A stretch of DNA of 64,000 nt, from NCBI RefSeq assembly GCF_029319185.1, contig NZ_CP119754.1:1178001-1242000 (forward strand), in the 5' to 3' direction. The notes below the pieces were generated by a model. The model saw only the letters and a list, made by a program, of their open reading frames with translations. It made no database searches and had not been told where the DNA came from. How positions within the stretch are numbered: the stretch's first letter is position 1; the number at the start of each line of letters is the position of its first letter. A program made the position numbers and the translations under genes. Below, piece after piece: positions 25,833 through 34,844 of the stretch. This DNA comes from Superficieibacter sp. HKU1 (GTDB lineage Bacteria; Pseudomonadota; Gammaproteobacteria; Enterobacterales; Enterobacteriaceae).

Positions 25833-26642
25833 TCAGGAGCGGCTAAGCTGTTCTGATTTCTGCATACAGCTGGCCATCGCTTCGATCACCGCCGCACGAA
25901 AACCGCGCTCTTCCAGTACGCGTACCGCTTCAATGGTCGTCCCTCCGGGCGAACACACCATATCCTTCAGCTCGCCCGGGTGCTTCCCGGTTTCCAGCAC
26001 CATTTTTGCCGAGCCCATCACCGCCTGGGCCGCAAACTTATAGGCCTGCGCGCGCGGCATACCGCCCTGGACGGCAGCGTCAGCCATCGCCTCTATAAAC
26101 ATAAACACATACGCTGGTGCCGAGCCGCTCACCCCGACAACCGGGTGAATAATAGCTTCGGCGACGACTTCCGCTTCGCCGAAGCTGCGAAAAATCGTCA
26201 GTGCTTCCTGGGTTTCGTTATCGTTAACCAGTGCGTTGGGCGTCAGTGACGTCATTCCGGCGTTAACCAGCGACGGCGTGTTCGGCATGGCACGAATAAT
26301 TTTGCGGTCGTGACCCAGCGCGGTCGCCAGTTGTGCCAGCGTCACGCCCGCTGCAATGGAAATCACCACCGAGTCTTTATTGAAGCTGGAGGCGATGTCA
26401 TTCAGCGTTTTAACCGTGATGGCAGGCTTCACCGCGCTGAAAACGATATCCGCTGCCTGCGCCACTTCCTGTGCGCTGTGCGCCCCGTTTACGCCATACT
26501 GCTCGTGCAGCGCAGCCACTTTTTCCGGTGAAGGGGTATAGACCCAAATTTTTTCTGGCTGTACCTGGCCGCTGGCGATAAGTCCACCGAGGATCGCTTT
26601 ACCCATATTTCCGCAGCCGATAAACCCAATTTTTTTCTCCAT
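25833..26642 (-). CDS. proC: Pyrroline-5-carboxylate reductase
   Basis: ProC reduces 1-pyrroline-5-carboxylate to proline with NADPH, the last step of proline synthesis. The 269 residues include the dinucleotide loop GFIGCGNMGKAI at the N-terminus and the family signature VCSPGGTTIEAVRVLEE near the C-terminus. I use the second ATG (26642), as in E. coli. In K-12 dgcC (adrA) lies between psiF and proC; here only 39 bases separate them. Confidence 0.96.
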   Translation of the reverse strand: MEKKIGFIGCGNMGKAILGGLIASGQVQPEKIWVYTPSPEKVAALHEQYGVNGAHSAQEVAQAADIVFSAVKPAITVKTLNDIASSFNKDSVVISIAAGVTLAQLATALGHDRKIIRAMPNTPSLVNAGMTSLTPNALVNDNETQEALTIFRSFGEAEVVAEAIIHPVVGVSGSAPAYVFMFIEAMADAAVQGGMPRAQAYKFAAQAVMGSAKMVLETGKHPGELKDMVCSPGGTTIEAVRVLEERGFRAAVIEAMASCMQKSEQLSRS

Positions 26643-26762
26643 CACCTTTCTCCGCGTGTAATTTGTCTGGGCGATAAGCTTAACGCGGATTATTCTTCAG
26701 GGCTAAAGCTTCCTGCACTCTGGCGACAGGTTGCAGAGATCATTGAACAAACAGGAGTGAGG

Positions 26763-27212
26763 ATGGCTATTTGGGTTGATGCGGACGCCTGTCCGAATGT
26801 CATAAAAGACATTTTATTCCGCGCTGCCGAGCGCACGCAGACCACGCTTACGCTGGTGGCCAATCAGACGCTGCGCACGCCGCCGTCACGCGTGATCCGC
26901 ACGCTGCGCGTCGAAAGCGGTTTCGACGTAGCCGATAACGAAATTGTCCGTCTGTGCGCGGCGGGCGATCTGGTGATCACCGCCGATATTCCGCTGGCGG
27001 CCGAAGTGCTGGCTAAAGGGGGTGCGGCATTAAATCCGCGCGGTGAACGTTATACAGAGGCCACTATCCGTGAAAGGCTGACGATGCGTGATTTTATGGA
27101 CACCTTACGCGCCAGCGGGATCCAGACCGGCGGTCCGGATAGCCTGTCGCAACGTGACCGCCAGCGTTTTGCTGCCGAGCTGGATAAATGGCTTCTCCAG
27201 CAGAAGAAATAA
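26763..27212 (+). CDS. yaiI: UPF0178/DUF188 family protein YaiI
   Basis: A 149-residue cytoplasmic protein of the DUF188 family, seen by MAIWVDADACPNVIK, ADNEIVRLCAAGDLVITADIPLA and GGPDSLSQRDRQ. The acidic N-terminal DAD and later D residues resemble a PIN-like metal site, so a nuclease fold is plausible, but no function is established. AGGAG at 26753-26757 supports the start at 26763. The gene is divergent from proC. Confidence 0.9.
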   Translation: MAIWVDADACPNVIKDILFRAAERTQTTLTLVANQTLRTPPSRVIRTLRVESGFDVADNEIVRLCAAGDLVITADIPLAAEVLAKGGAALNPRGERYTEATIRERLTMRDFMDTLRASGIQTGGPDSLSQRDRQRFAAELDKWLLQQKK

Positions 27213-27317
27213 AGTGTGCGGGTAGGGACGGGCGGCAAAATGTGCAATAATATGTTTACAGTTTTGCTAGCGTTTGCCCTGATAACCCCTCGCTGTGCTA
27301 GCGGCGTTATCATTTAT

Positions 27318-27335
27318 TGTAACTAAAGATTTACA
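27318..27335 (+). promoter_or_regulatory. TyrR box upstream of aroL
   Basis: TGTAAC-TAAAGA-TTTACA fits the strong TyrR box TGTAAA-N6-TTTACA. aroL is repressed by TyrR in E. coli. Confidence 0.75.
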
Positions 27336-27344
27336 TATTTTTTT

Positions 27345-27362
27345 GTACTAGTTTGATAGTAT
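27345..27362 (+). promoter_or_regulatory. TrpR operator upstream of aroL
   Basis: GTACTAGTTTGATAGTAT matches the left half of the TrpR operator (GTACTAGTT-AACTAGTAC) well and the right half partly, as does the E. coli aroL site. It lies between the TyrR box and the start of aroL, where the promoter should be. Confidence 0.7.
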
Positions 27363-27419
27363 ATTTCATTCTTTGGTGTAAATTTCATTGCCTCGCAGTA
27401 TCCGGGAGAATTCCATCTT

Positions 27420-27962
27420 ATGACGCAACCCGTTTTCTTCATTGGCCCACGCGGCTGCGGTAAAACCACCGTTGGTCAGGCGCTGGCACAAGAGCAAAAC
27501 TGGCATTTTGTTGATACCGACCACTGGCTTCAGGAGCGGGCGCAAATGAACGTCGCAGGGATCGTGGCGAAAGAAGGGTGGGAAGGATTTCGCGCTCGCG
27601 AAACACAGGCGCTGCAAGCGGTGGCTGCGCCGTCCACGGTAATCGCTACCGGGGGCGGAATGGTGCTGGCAGAGGTTAATCGCCGCTTTATGCGCGAGAC
27701 CGGGCAGGTCATTTATCTGCGCGCGCCGGTTGCGGTTCTGGCGGCTCGTCTCGAAGCCTTTCCGCAAGAAGGGCAGCGCCCGGCGTTAACGGCGAAACCG
27801 CTCGGGGAAGAAATCCGTGACGTGCTGGCGGAACGTGAAGCGCTTTACTGTGAGGCGGCCCACTATATTGTTGATGCCGCGCAGCCGCCTGAACGTATTA
27901 TTGCCGATGTGCTGGCGGCGCTAAGCTTGTCCGCGTCTGACAGCCTGCGTCTATACTCATAG
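27420..27962 (+). CDS. aroL: Shikimate kinase II
   Basis: AroL phosphorylates shikimate at the 3-position in the chorismate pathway. The 180-residue protein shows the P-loop GPRGCGKTT at 9-17, the shikimate-binding DTDHW and the GGG motif ATGGGMVL, and the lid region R.RPALT. The C-terminus is a few residues longer than E. coli AroL (174). TyrR and TrpR operators upstream indicate repression by aromatic amino acids. yaiA follows after 28 bases. Confidence 0.95.
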   Translation: MTQPVFFIGPRGCGKTTVGQALAQEQNWHFVDTDHWLQERAQMNVAGIVAKEGWEGFRARETQALQAVAAPSTVIATGGGMVLAEVNRRFMRETGQVIYLRAPVAVLAARLEAFPQEGQRPALTAKPLGEEIRDVLAEREALYCEAAHYIVDAAQPPERIIADVLAALSLSASDSLRLYS

Positions 27963-27990
27963 TTCTGATAACAAATTATGAGGAACATCT

Positions 27991-28182
27991 ATGCCGACAA
28001 ACCCTCCCTATCCGCGTAAGGCCCGTATTGAGGTGGTTGAAAAAGGGACCGACCATCCAAAGGTGACCTGGTATCAGCTGCGAGCGGATCATCCGGAACC
28101 GGACTCTCTGATAAGCGAGCACAATACTGAACAGGAAGCGCTGGATGCCAAACGGCGCTATGAAGATCCGGATAAGAGCTGA
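27991..28182 (+). CDS. yaiA: Small conserved protein YaiA
   Basis: A 63-residue soluble, charged protein beginning MPTNPPYPRKARIEVVEKG and ending AKRRYEDPDKS, the same length as E. coli YaiA. ATGAGGAA provides the ribosome binding site. It follows aroL closely and is probably cotranscribed under TyrR control; its function is unknown. Confidence 0.9.
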   Translation: MPTNPPYPRKARIEVVEKGTDHPKVTWYQLRADHPEPDSLISEHNTEQEALDAKRRYEDPDKS

Positions 28183-28437
28183 ATCTGGCGGTTCCCTGTA
28201 CCTGAATATATTCCTAAAGCGTGATTAACCTGGTATGAATCACATTTTTCACCTGTTGAAAATGCTACTAAACGATTAGTATCGAGCTTTACTGGTACAT
28301 TCCGGAAGCATTCAGGAATTTATAAGCACCTTAAACGCTCATCTGCGGCTTCGCTTATTGAGCGTTTATCCCTCGCATCCAGAGGGTTGCAGGGCGGTAT
28401 AAGTTTCGTAGTAACGGTAGTGAATAAGGTGACAGAC

Positions 28438-29115
28438 ATGAGTGCGACTTTGGCGATGTTAACGATTGGCGTAGTTCCCGTTCGTGAAGTATTGCCGCTC
28501 CTGACCGAACATATCAGGGAAGACCAAATCACCCATATCAGCCTGTTGGGCAAAATGTCGCGTGAAGATGTTATGGAAGATTACGCCGTTGAGCCGGGAG
28601 AAGAAGCGCTCCTGACCATGCTCAGCGATCTGCAACCTGCCGCGGTTTCTCGCGCCAAAGTTGAGCGCGATCTCCAGGCGGTCATCGATGTACTGGATAC
28701 TCAGGGCTATGATGTCATCATCCTGATGAGTACCGCTCAAATTATTGGCATGAAGGCGCACAATTCTATCCTTCTCGAACCGTTGCGGATCATTCCGCCG
28801 CTGGTTGCCTCAATTGTGGACGGTCATCAGGTTGGCGTCATTGTGCCGATGGAAGAGCTTATTCCCGCACAAAAAATTAAATGGCAGGTACTGGAAAATC
28901 CGCCGCTTTATTCGCTGGCGCATCCGCTTTATTCCTCTGATGACGAGCTGATTGCCGCAGGACGAGAACTGATTGAGCGCGGCGCAGACGTGTTAATGCT
29001 CGATTGTCTGGGCTTTTATCAACATCATCGAGACCTGCTGCAAAAAGCGCTGGATGTGCCGGTTTTACTCTCCAACGTTCTGATCACCCGGCTGGCCTCA
29101 GAACTGCTGGTATAG
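28438..29115 (+). CDS. aroM: AroM family protein
   Basis: The 225-residue protein matches E. coli AroM in length and sequence (MSATLAMLTIGVVP, EVLPLLTEHI, ADVLMLDCLGFYQHHRDLLQ). It resembles Asp/Glu-racemase-like folds, but no activity is known. I start at 28438, which gives the conserved N-terminus, rather than the ATG at 28387. It belongs to the aroL-yaiA-aroM group, here separated from yaiA by 255 bases that include an imperfect hairpin near 28332-28366 (AAACGCTCA/TGAGCGTTT). Confidence 0.92.
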   Translation: MSATLAMLTIGVVPVREVLPLLTEHIREDQITHISLLGKMSREDVMEDYAVEPGEEALLTMLSDLQPAAVSRAKVERDLQAVIDVLDTQGYDVIILMSTAQIIGMKAHNSILLEPLRIIPPLVASIVDGHQVGVIVPMEELIPAQKIKWQVLENPPLYSLAHPLYSSDDELIAAGRELIERGADVLMLDCLGFYQHHRDLLQKALDVPVLLSNVLITRLASELLV

Positions 29116-29189
29116 TGTTAATTTCACGTGACAGCGAGGGAGTTTGCCCCCTATATTGGTTAATCATCAATTGCTTATAAGGGTCAGCT

Positions 29190-29474
29190 ATGCTTCAGAG
29201 TAACGAATACTTTTCAGGAAAAGTGAAATCTATTGGCTTTACCAGCAGCAGCACTGGCCGGGCCAGCGTTGGCGTGATGGCCGAGGGTGAATATACGTTT
29301 AGTACCGCCGCCGCAGAAGAGATGACGGTGGTGAGCGGCGCGTTGAATGTGTTGTTGCCGAATGAAACCGAGTGGAAAGTCTATACCGCCGGGCAGGTGT
29401 TCAATGTGCCGGGCCACAGTGAATTTCATTTGCAGGTGGCTGAGCCGACTTCCTACCTTTGTCGCTACCTGTAA
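29190..29474 (+). CDS. ppnP: Pyrimidine/purine nucleoside phosphorylase PpnP (YaiE)
   Basis: PpnP is a small cupin-fold phosphorylase that releases bases from various nucleosides, giving ribose-1-phosphate. The 94 residues match YaiE (MLQSNEYFSGKVKSIGF, TFSTAAAEEMTVVSGAL, FNVPGHSEFHLQV). ATAAGGG precedes the start. It converges on rdgC with a hairpin between them. Confidence 0.93.
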   Translation: MLQSNEYFSGKVKSIGFTSSSTGRASVGVMAEGEYTFSTAAAEEMTVVSGALNVLLPNETEWKVYTAGQVFNVPGHSEFHLQVAEPTSYLCRYL

Positions 29475-29494
29475 CACCGAGTTTCTTGTCGACG

Positions 29495-29517
29495 GTGGGA
29501 TGAAGTTGTCATCCCAC
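29495..29517. terminator. Bidirectional hairpin between ppnP and rdgC
   Basis: GTGGGATGA pairs perfectly with TCATCCCAC across a 5-base loop, between two convergent genes. No strong T-run follows. Confidence 0.65.
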
Positions 29518-29524
29518 AGAGTCA

Positions 29525-30436
29525 TTAGCGCTGAGCTTCGCCGCCCAACCCTTCTACCAGGTTTTTGATCAGGGCGGCCAGTTCGCCGGTCATCAGCGTA
29601 AAGTCGGCATCAAAGCGCTGAGCCACGTTTTCGCGTTCGATATCATCGTTTTGATCGCGGAGTTCATCTGCAAATTTCAGGCGCTTAAGCGAACCGTCGT
29701 CGCAAATCATAAACTGAATGCGTTGCTGCCAGTCCAGCGCCAGTTTCGTCACCACTTTACCCGCTTCGATATGCACGGCGATCTCATCGCTGACCAGATC
29801 CTGCTTTTTCGCGCGGATCACGCCGCCGTCTTCCAGCATCGCTTTCAGTTCGGCCTCATCCAGCAGTTGGAAACCCTGCGCGACGGTGCCGGAGCGCACC
29901 CATTCGGTCAACGTTAGCTCGATCGGGTTTTCCAGCGTCAGCGGAACCACCGGCAGCGAGCCAAGGCTCTTACGCAGCAGCGCCAGGGTATCTTCCGCTT
30001 TTTTGGCGCTGGCGCAGTCGACCATAATCAGATCGTTGACGGTATCGATCCACATCATCGTCTGGTTAAAACGACTGAAAGCTCGTGGCAGCAGTGAATG
30101 CAGCACTTCATCCTTCAGAGAATCTTTTTCGGTTTTCTTCAGCTTGCGGCCCTGATCGGCTTCAAGCTTCGAGATTTTAGCTTCCAGCGCCTGCTTGATC
30201 ACCGGAGAGGGAAGGATCTTCTCTTCTTTCCGCGCGCAGATAATGATCTGCCCGTTAACTTCGTGGGTAAAGGCGTCGCTTTGTGAACCCATCGGCGGTA
30301 CCCAGCCGGTTTTCGCCATATCCTGACTTCCGCAGGGGGTAAACGACAGCTCGGCTAACTGCTTTTCCATCTCTTCGACGCGTAAGGAGATGTCGCGGCT
30401 AAGACGGTAAACCATTAAATTTTTGAACCACAGCAT
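29525..30436 (-). CDS. rdgC: Nucleoid-associated recombination protein RdgC
   Basis: RdgC forms a ring dimer that encircles DNA and limits RecA filament activity. The 303 residues are the same length as E. coli RdgC and keep MLWFKNLMVYRLSR, FTPCGSQDMAKTGWVPPMG and GELAALIKNLVEGLGGEAQR. I start at 30436; the upstream in-frame region is not conserved. Divergent from mak. Confidence 0.95.
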   Translation of the reverse strand: MLWFKNLMVYRLSRDISLRVEEMEKQLAELSFTPCGSQDMAKTGWVPPMGSQSDAFTHEVNGQIIICARKEEKILPSPVIKQALEAKISKLEADQGRKLKKTEKDSLKDEVLHSLLPRAFSRFNQTMMWIDTVNDLIMVDCASAKKAEDTLALLRKSLGSLPVVPLTLENPIELTLTEWVRSGTVAQGFQLLDEAELKAMLEDGGVIRAKKQDLVSDEIAVHIEAGKVVTKLALDWQQRIQFMICDDGSLKRLKFADELRDQNDDIERENVAQRFDADFTLMTGELAALIKNLVEGLGGEAQR

Positions 30437-30561
30437 GATAATTTCCACAGCGTTGTCGTTAAATCCAGCCGGCATGATAACGAATTGTCGCTTTGCTTGC
30501 ATTGCTAATCCGGGCTGACGGTTTTACGCTTTTGATATTGTGAACAATTGAGGACGAAAGT

Positions 30562-31470
30562 ATGCGAATCGGGATCGATTTAGGCGGCACCAAAACTGAA
30601 GTTATTGCGTTAAGTGATGACGGGCAGCAGCTATACCGCCATCGTCTGCCGACGCCTGCCCATGACTATGCGCAGACGATAGAGACCATCGCAACGCTGG
30701 TGGCGCAGGCAGAAAAAACCACCGGCATGGAGGGAACGGTTGGCGTTGGCATACCGGGATCGATTTCACCTTTCAGTGGGGTGGTGAAGAATGCCAACTC
30801 GACGTGGCTCAACGGTCAGCCTTTTGATAAGGATTTGAGCGAGCGGCTAAAACGCGAAGTAAGAATGGCCAACGATGCCAACTGTCTGGCCGCCTCTGAA
30901 GCCGTGGACGGGGCCGCCGCCGGAGCAGAAACGGTTTTCGCGGTGATTATCGGCACCGGTTGCGGGGCAGGCATTGCGTTGAACGGGCAGGCGCATCGCG
31001 GTGGCAACGGTACCGCAGGCGAGTGGGGGCATAATCCTCTGCCGTGGATGGATGAAGACGAACTGCGCTATCGTGCCGAAGTTCCCTGTTACTGTGGCAA
31101 GCAGGGGTGTATTGAAACCTTTATTTCCGGCAGCGGTTTTGCGACCGATTACCAGCGGTTAAGCGGGCGTTCGCTAAAAGGTAATGAAATCATGCGTCTG
31201 GTGGATGAGCTGGACCCGCTGGCAGAGCTGGCGCTTAGTCGTTATGAACTGCGGCTGGCAAAATCGCTGAGTCACGTAATTAATATTCTCGATCCTGACG
31301 TGATTGTGCTGGGCGGCGGGATGAGTAATGTCGACAGGTTGTATAAAACCGTACCGCAACTGATTAAAAACTGGGTGTTTGGCGGCGAGTGTGAAACGCC
31401 GATCCGCAAAGCGGTGCACGGCGATTCCAGCGGGGTACGCGGTGCCGCCTGGTTGTGGCCGCAACGTTAA
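30562..31470 (+). CDS. mak: Fructokinase Mak (ROK family)
   Basis: Mak phosphorylates fructose (and weakly other hexoses) with ATP. The 302-residue ROK kinase has the phosphate loop IGIDLGGTKTE at the N-terminus, the ROK signature with zinc ligands CYCGKQGCIETFISG at about residues 178-192, and the GHNP loop (EWGHNPLPW). In K-12 the araJ exporter gene lies between mak and sbcC; here only REP elements occupy the space. Confidence 0.94.
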   Translation: MRIGIDLGGTKTEVIALSDDGQQLYRHRLPTPAHDYAQTIETIATLVAQAEKTTGMEGTVGVGIPGSISPFSGVVKNANSTWLNGQPFDKDLSERLKREVRMANDANCLAASEAVDGAAAGAETVFAVIIGTGCGAGIALNGQAHRGGNGTAGEWGHNPLPWMDEDELRYRAEVPCYCGKQGCIETFISGSGFATDYQRLSGRSLKGNEIMRLVDELDPLAELALSRYELRLAKSLSHVINILDPDVIVLGGGMSNVDRLYKTVPQLIKNWVFGGECETPIRKAVHGDSSGVRGAAWLWPQR

Positions 31471-31508
31471 TGACAGGGGGTGAGAACGGTTTTGCTCTGT
31501 GCCCTGTT

Positions 31509-31543
31509 ATGCCGGGTGGCGCTGCGCTTACCCGGCCTACAAA
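31509..31543. repeat. REP element
   Basis: ATGCCGGGTGGCGCTGCGCT followed by TACCCGGCCTACAAA, immediately after mak. First of a cluster in the mak-sbcC space. Confidence 0.85.
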
Positions 31544-31569
31544 AGCAACAATATCAATCCGTTGTATTA

Positions 31570-31633
31570 CCGTAGGCCCGAACCAGCGCCGTGCCCCGAC
31601 CGTAGGCCCGCGCAAGCGCAGCGCCGCCGGGCA
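31570..31633. repeat. Tandem partial and full REP elements
   Basis: CGTAGGCCCG occurs at 31571 (a truncated unit) and again at 31601, the latter running into a full unit CGCAAGCGCAGCGCCGCCGG. With the opposite copy at 31509 this is a BIME in the convergent mak-sbcC space where K-12 has araJ. Confidence 0.8.
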
Positions 31634-31700
31634 TATAGCGCCGCCGTGCCAGCGCCGTCCCCCAGCGCCGTTTTACCCTGTTTCGCCTGCCAACCTATCC

Positions 31701-34700
31701 TCATTCCTCAACGGCGAATACCCTGTCGAGCTTGCTGTACCCCAGACCGTTCACCTTTTTCACCTTAATCTGCACCGGAATGCGCTCCTTCATCGCCTCG
31801 ACGTGGCTGATGACGCCAATGGTTTTGCCGGTGGCGTTCAGCGCGTCCAGCGCGTCCAGCGCGGCATCCAGCGTCTCGCTGTCCAGGGTGCCGAATCCTT
31901 CGTCGAGGAAGAGGGAATCAATGCGCGTTTTATGACTTACCAGGTCAGAAAGCGCCAGCGCCAGCGCGAGGCTGACGAGGAAGCTTTCGCCGCCGGACAA
32001 AGTCCGCGTATCGCGCACCGCATCTGCCTGCCAGGTATCGACCACCTCCAGCTCCAGCGCATCGCTGACCTTCCGCTTGAGCAAATACCGTCCGTGAAGA
32101 CGGTTAAGCTGTTTATTCGCCAGCCAGACGAGATTGTCGAGCGTCAGGCCCTGGGCGAATTTACGGAATTTATCGCCGTCGCGGGAACCAATCAGCCCAT
32201 TAAGCAGGCTCCAGTCGGCCAGTTCCTGCGCGGCGTGCTCAATATGCTGCATCAGCGTCTGCTGATGCTGGCGGTTATCCGCATCCTGTTTTAACTGCTG
32301 GCGGATCTCGCCCTGCCGTAAGCCGATATCACGAAGCCGCTGGTTCAGCTGCTCCAGGGCCAGCCGGATTTGCTCACTGTTCTGCTCCGGCGAGAGCCCT
32401 TCAGGCAGGTGCTGCTGATGCGCCTGCCGCTGATTTTGCGCCTGTAGCGCCAGCGCCTGACATTGCTGAAGCTGACTTTCCAGCGATTGCTTCAGGGATT
32501 CCAGCTGGCGACGGGTCGGCTCATCGAGCAGTGCGGCCTGAAATGCTTGCTCATCGGCGAACTGGCTGGCGCTGAGTGCCGCGTCAAATTGCGCCTGCGC
32601 CTGGTGTAAACGCGATTTTTCCAGCGTTTCCTGTTGTTGCAGAGTGTGCCACTGGCTCTCCAGCTTCACGCAGTCGTCATGCGTGCTGCGCCAGCCCTCC
32701 AGCGACACTGGCCCGGACGCCGGGGAGGTTGCGGTTTGCGGCAAGGTTTCCAGTAATGGAATAAGCTGCGCCAGCGCCTCCTGAAGCGAGGCCAGCTCCG
32801 TCTGGCGGGTTTGCCACGCCCGGGCTTCTTCTTCCCGCGCCGCCAGCCAGGTGGATTCATCGCCTTCAGCAGGCCAGCTCAGCGACAGTGCCTGAAGCGC
32901 CGTTTCCAGCGTCGTCCGCTGGGCAGTGACGTGTTGTGCAAAGCTGGTGATTTGCTGGCTCGCCTCAGCAATCTGTATCTCCAGACGTTGCCGCTGACTC
33001 AGCTGATGGAGCTGCTCTTCATAGCGATCCTGCTCCTGCTGCCACGGCGTGATGTCGTCCTGCGGTTGCAGGGCTATTTGCAGCGTGGCGCCAAGCGTCT
33101 GCCATTGCTGGGTAAGTGCTTGCTCCTCCTGGGTGAGCGTCTGGATATCACTTTCGTCGCGTTGCTGCTGGCGTTGCAGCGCATCCGTCTGGCCGCGAAG
33201 TTTGCCGCCTTCATCGGCCAGCGATCTGACCTCTTTTTCCAGCGCGTCACGGCGGGCCTGATTCACACTGGGTTCGAGCGTGCGATACTCCTCGACGGCA
33301 GGATGCGTCGTGGAGCCGCAGAGCGGGCAAGGGTGGCCGGATTGCAGCAGCGCGCGCTGGCTCTCCAGATCCTTAATGCGGGCTTCCAGCTGGCAAAGGG
33401 CCTGCACATCCGCAAGCTGCTGATTTTTTTCTTTATAACGCTGGCGCAGATTGACAATTTTTTCATTTAACGTGGCGTATTCCGTCCGGGAGGCCTGAAC
33501 GGTGCCGTGTAGCTTTTGCAGGTTCTGATGGACGGCGGTCAGACGCAGGTGTAATGCGTTTAATCGCTGGCGCAGCGGGCGCTGTTGAGTATGGCGCGCC
33601 TGGGCCTCGCTGACTTCGGCTGGCGTAAGGGCAAGCGTCACGGCGGGCAGCGCAGCCAGTTCTCGCTGATGGCCGGCTAATTGCTGCTGTCGTTGCTGTA
33701 GCTGCGCGTTATCGCGTGTTTGCTGGGTAAAGGCATGCCGCCAGCCAGTGAGTTCGCTGCTCCACAAACGCCAGCGATCGTGTTCCTGAAGCCAGTCAGT
33801 CAGGTGTTTATGCGTCGTTTGCAGCGAAGCCTGCTGGTGTTCCGCGCTGGCCCGCAGTTGAGCGCGTAGGGTTAATGCGGTTTGTAAGCAAGCATTTACT
33901 TCCTGCGCCTGCCGCTGCGTTTGCTTCACTGCGCTGGTCTGCTCCTGACAGCGACGCCACAGAGGACGCAATTGCTCTGCGGGCTGGGCCAGCGTCAGGG
34001 CGGTAAGCTGTGGTTGCGCCTGGGCCAGCGCCTGCAGCGCTCCGGCAAGTGCGTTTTGCGCACGCTGGTGCTCTGCCTCCAGCTCCTGCTGGCGCGTTAA
34101 CCAGTTGAGATGACTTTGCGCCTGCGCCTGCAGCGTTACCTGCTGGCGTTCCTCGTCAATAAGCGCCTGCAAACCTTGCTCCAGCGCCTGCTGCTGTTCC
34201 GCGCTGAGCAGGGCCACGCCGCTGGCCTGCGCCTGCAGTGTTTCCAGTGCGGTACGGGTAGTTTTATGCTTTTCAAATACCATCGCTGAAATGTGGCCGT
34301 AAATCTCGGTGCCGGTCAGCTCTTCCAGCAACTCGGCACGCTCACCGGGTTTGGCGTTCAAAAAGGCCGCAAATTGCCCCTGCGAAAGCAGCATCGAACG
34401 GGTGAAACGCTCGTAATCCAGCCCGGTCAGCGTGGCGGTCAGCTCCAGCTTATCTTTCACTTTATCGGCAAGAATTTTGCCATCGGCACAACGCGCCAGC
34501 TCCACCCTCGGAGCCTGCAGGTTGCCGTCCGGCTGATTGCGCGCGCGGTTCTGGCTCCAGAAGGCGCGGTACGCTTCACCTTTCACTTCAAACTCGACCT
34601 CGGCCAGACAGTCGGCGGTGTCGCGGGTCATAAGATCATTTTGCGATTGCGACAGCGTGCTAAGGCGCGGCGTCTGGTGATACAGCGCCAGGCAGATCGC

Positions 34701-34844
34701 ATCCAGCAGCGTCGTTTTACCTGCCCCCGTCGCGCCGGTGATGGCGAACAGGCCGTTGCTGGCGAACGGTTCTGCAGCGAAGTCAATTTTCCACTCGCCT
34801 TTCAGTGAGTTCAGGTTTTTCAGGCGCAGGCTGACAATTTTCAT
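31701..34844 (-). CDS. sbcC: Exonuclease subunit SbcC
   Basis: SbcC is the SMC/Rad50-like ATPase of the SbcCD nuclease, which cuts hairpins and processes blocked DNA ends. The 1047 residues have the expected order: N-terminal Walker A GATGAGKTTLLDAI, two long Gln-rich coiled coils, the zinc hook CPLC at about residue 505, and at the C-terminus the signature TLSGGESFLVSLALAL and Walker B LFLDEGFGTLD. It overlaps sbcD by 4 bases (ATGA). Length matches E. coli SbcC (1048). Confidence 0.96.
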   Translation of the reverse strand: MKIVSLRLKNLNSLKGEWKIDFAAEPFASNGLFAITGATGAGKTTLLDAICLALYHQTPRLSTLSQSQNDLMTRDTADCLAEVEFEVKGEAYRAFWSQNRARNQPDGNLQAPRVELARCADGKILADKVKDKLELTATLTGLDYERFTRSMLLSQGQFAAFLNAKPGERAELLEELTGTEIYGHISAMVFEKHKTTRTALETLQAQASGVALLSAEQQQALEQGLQALIDEERQQVTLQAQAQSHLNWLTRQQELEAEHQRAQNALAGALQALAQAQPQLTALTLAQPAEQLRPLWRRCQEQTSAVKQTQRQAQEVNACLQTALTLRAQLRASAEHQQASLQTTHKHLTDWLQEHDRWRLWSSELTGWRHAFTQQTRDNAQLQQRQQQLAGHQRELAALPAVTLALTPAEVSEAQARHTQQRPLRQRLNALHLRLTAVHQNLQKLHGTVQASRTEYATLNEKIVNLRQRYKEKNQQLADVQALCQLEARIKDLESQRALLQSGHPCPLCGSTTHPAVEEYRTLEPSVNQARRDALEKEVRSLADEGGKLRGQTDALQRQQQRDESDIQTLTQEEQALTQQWQTLGATLQIALQPQDDITPWQQEQDRYEEQLHQLSQRQRLEIQIAEASQQITSFAQHVTAQRTTLETALQALSLSWPAEGDESTWLAAREEEARAWQTRQTELASLQEALAQLIPLLETLPQTATSPASGPVSLEGWRSTHDDCVKLESQWHTLQQQETLEKSRLHQAQAQFDAALSASQFADEQAFQAALLDEPTRRQLESLKQSLESQLQQCQALALQAQNQRQAHQQHLPEGLSPEQNSEQIRLALEQLNQRLRDIGLRQGEIRQQLKQDADNRQHQQTLMQHIEHAAQELADWSLLNGLIGSRDGDKFRKFAQGLTLDNLVWLANKQLNRLHGRYLLKRKVSDALELEVVDTWQADAVRDTRTLSGGESFLVSLALALALSDLVSHKTRIDSLFLDEGFGTLDSETLDAALDALDALNATGKTIGVISHVEAMKERIPVQIKVKKVNGLGYSKLDRVFAVEE

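Noticed and set aside
31509..31633. Repeats after mak as a CRISPR-like array
   Set aside because: The units are palindromic REP sequences in alternating orientation without regular unique spacers.
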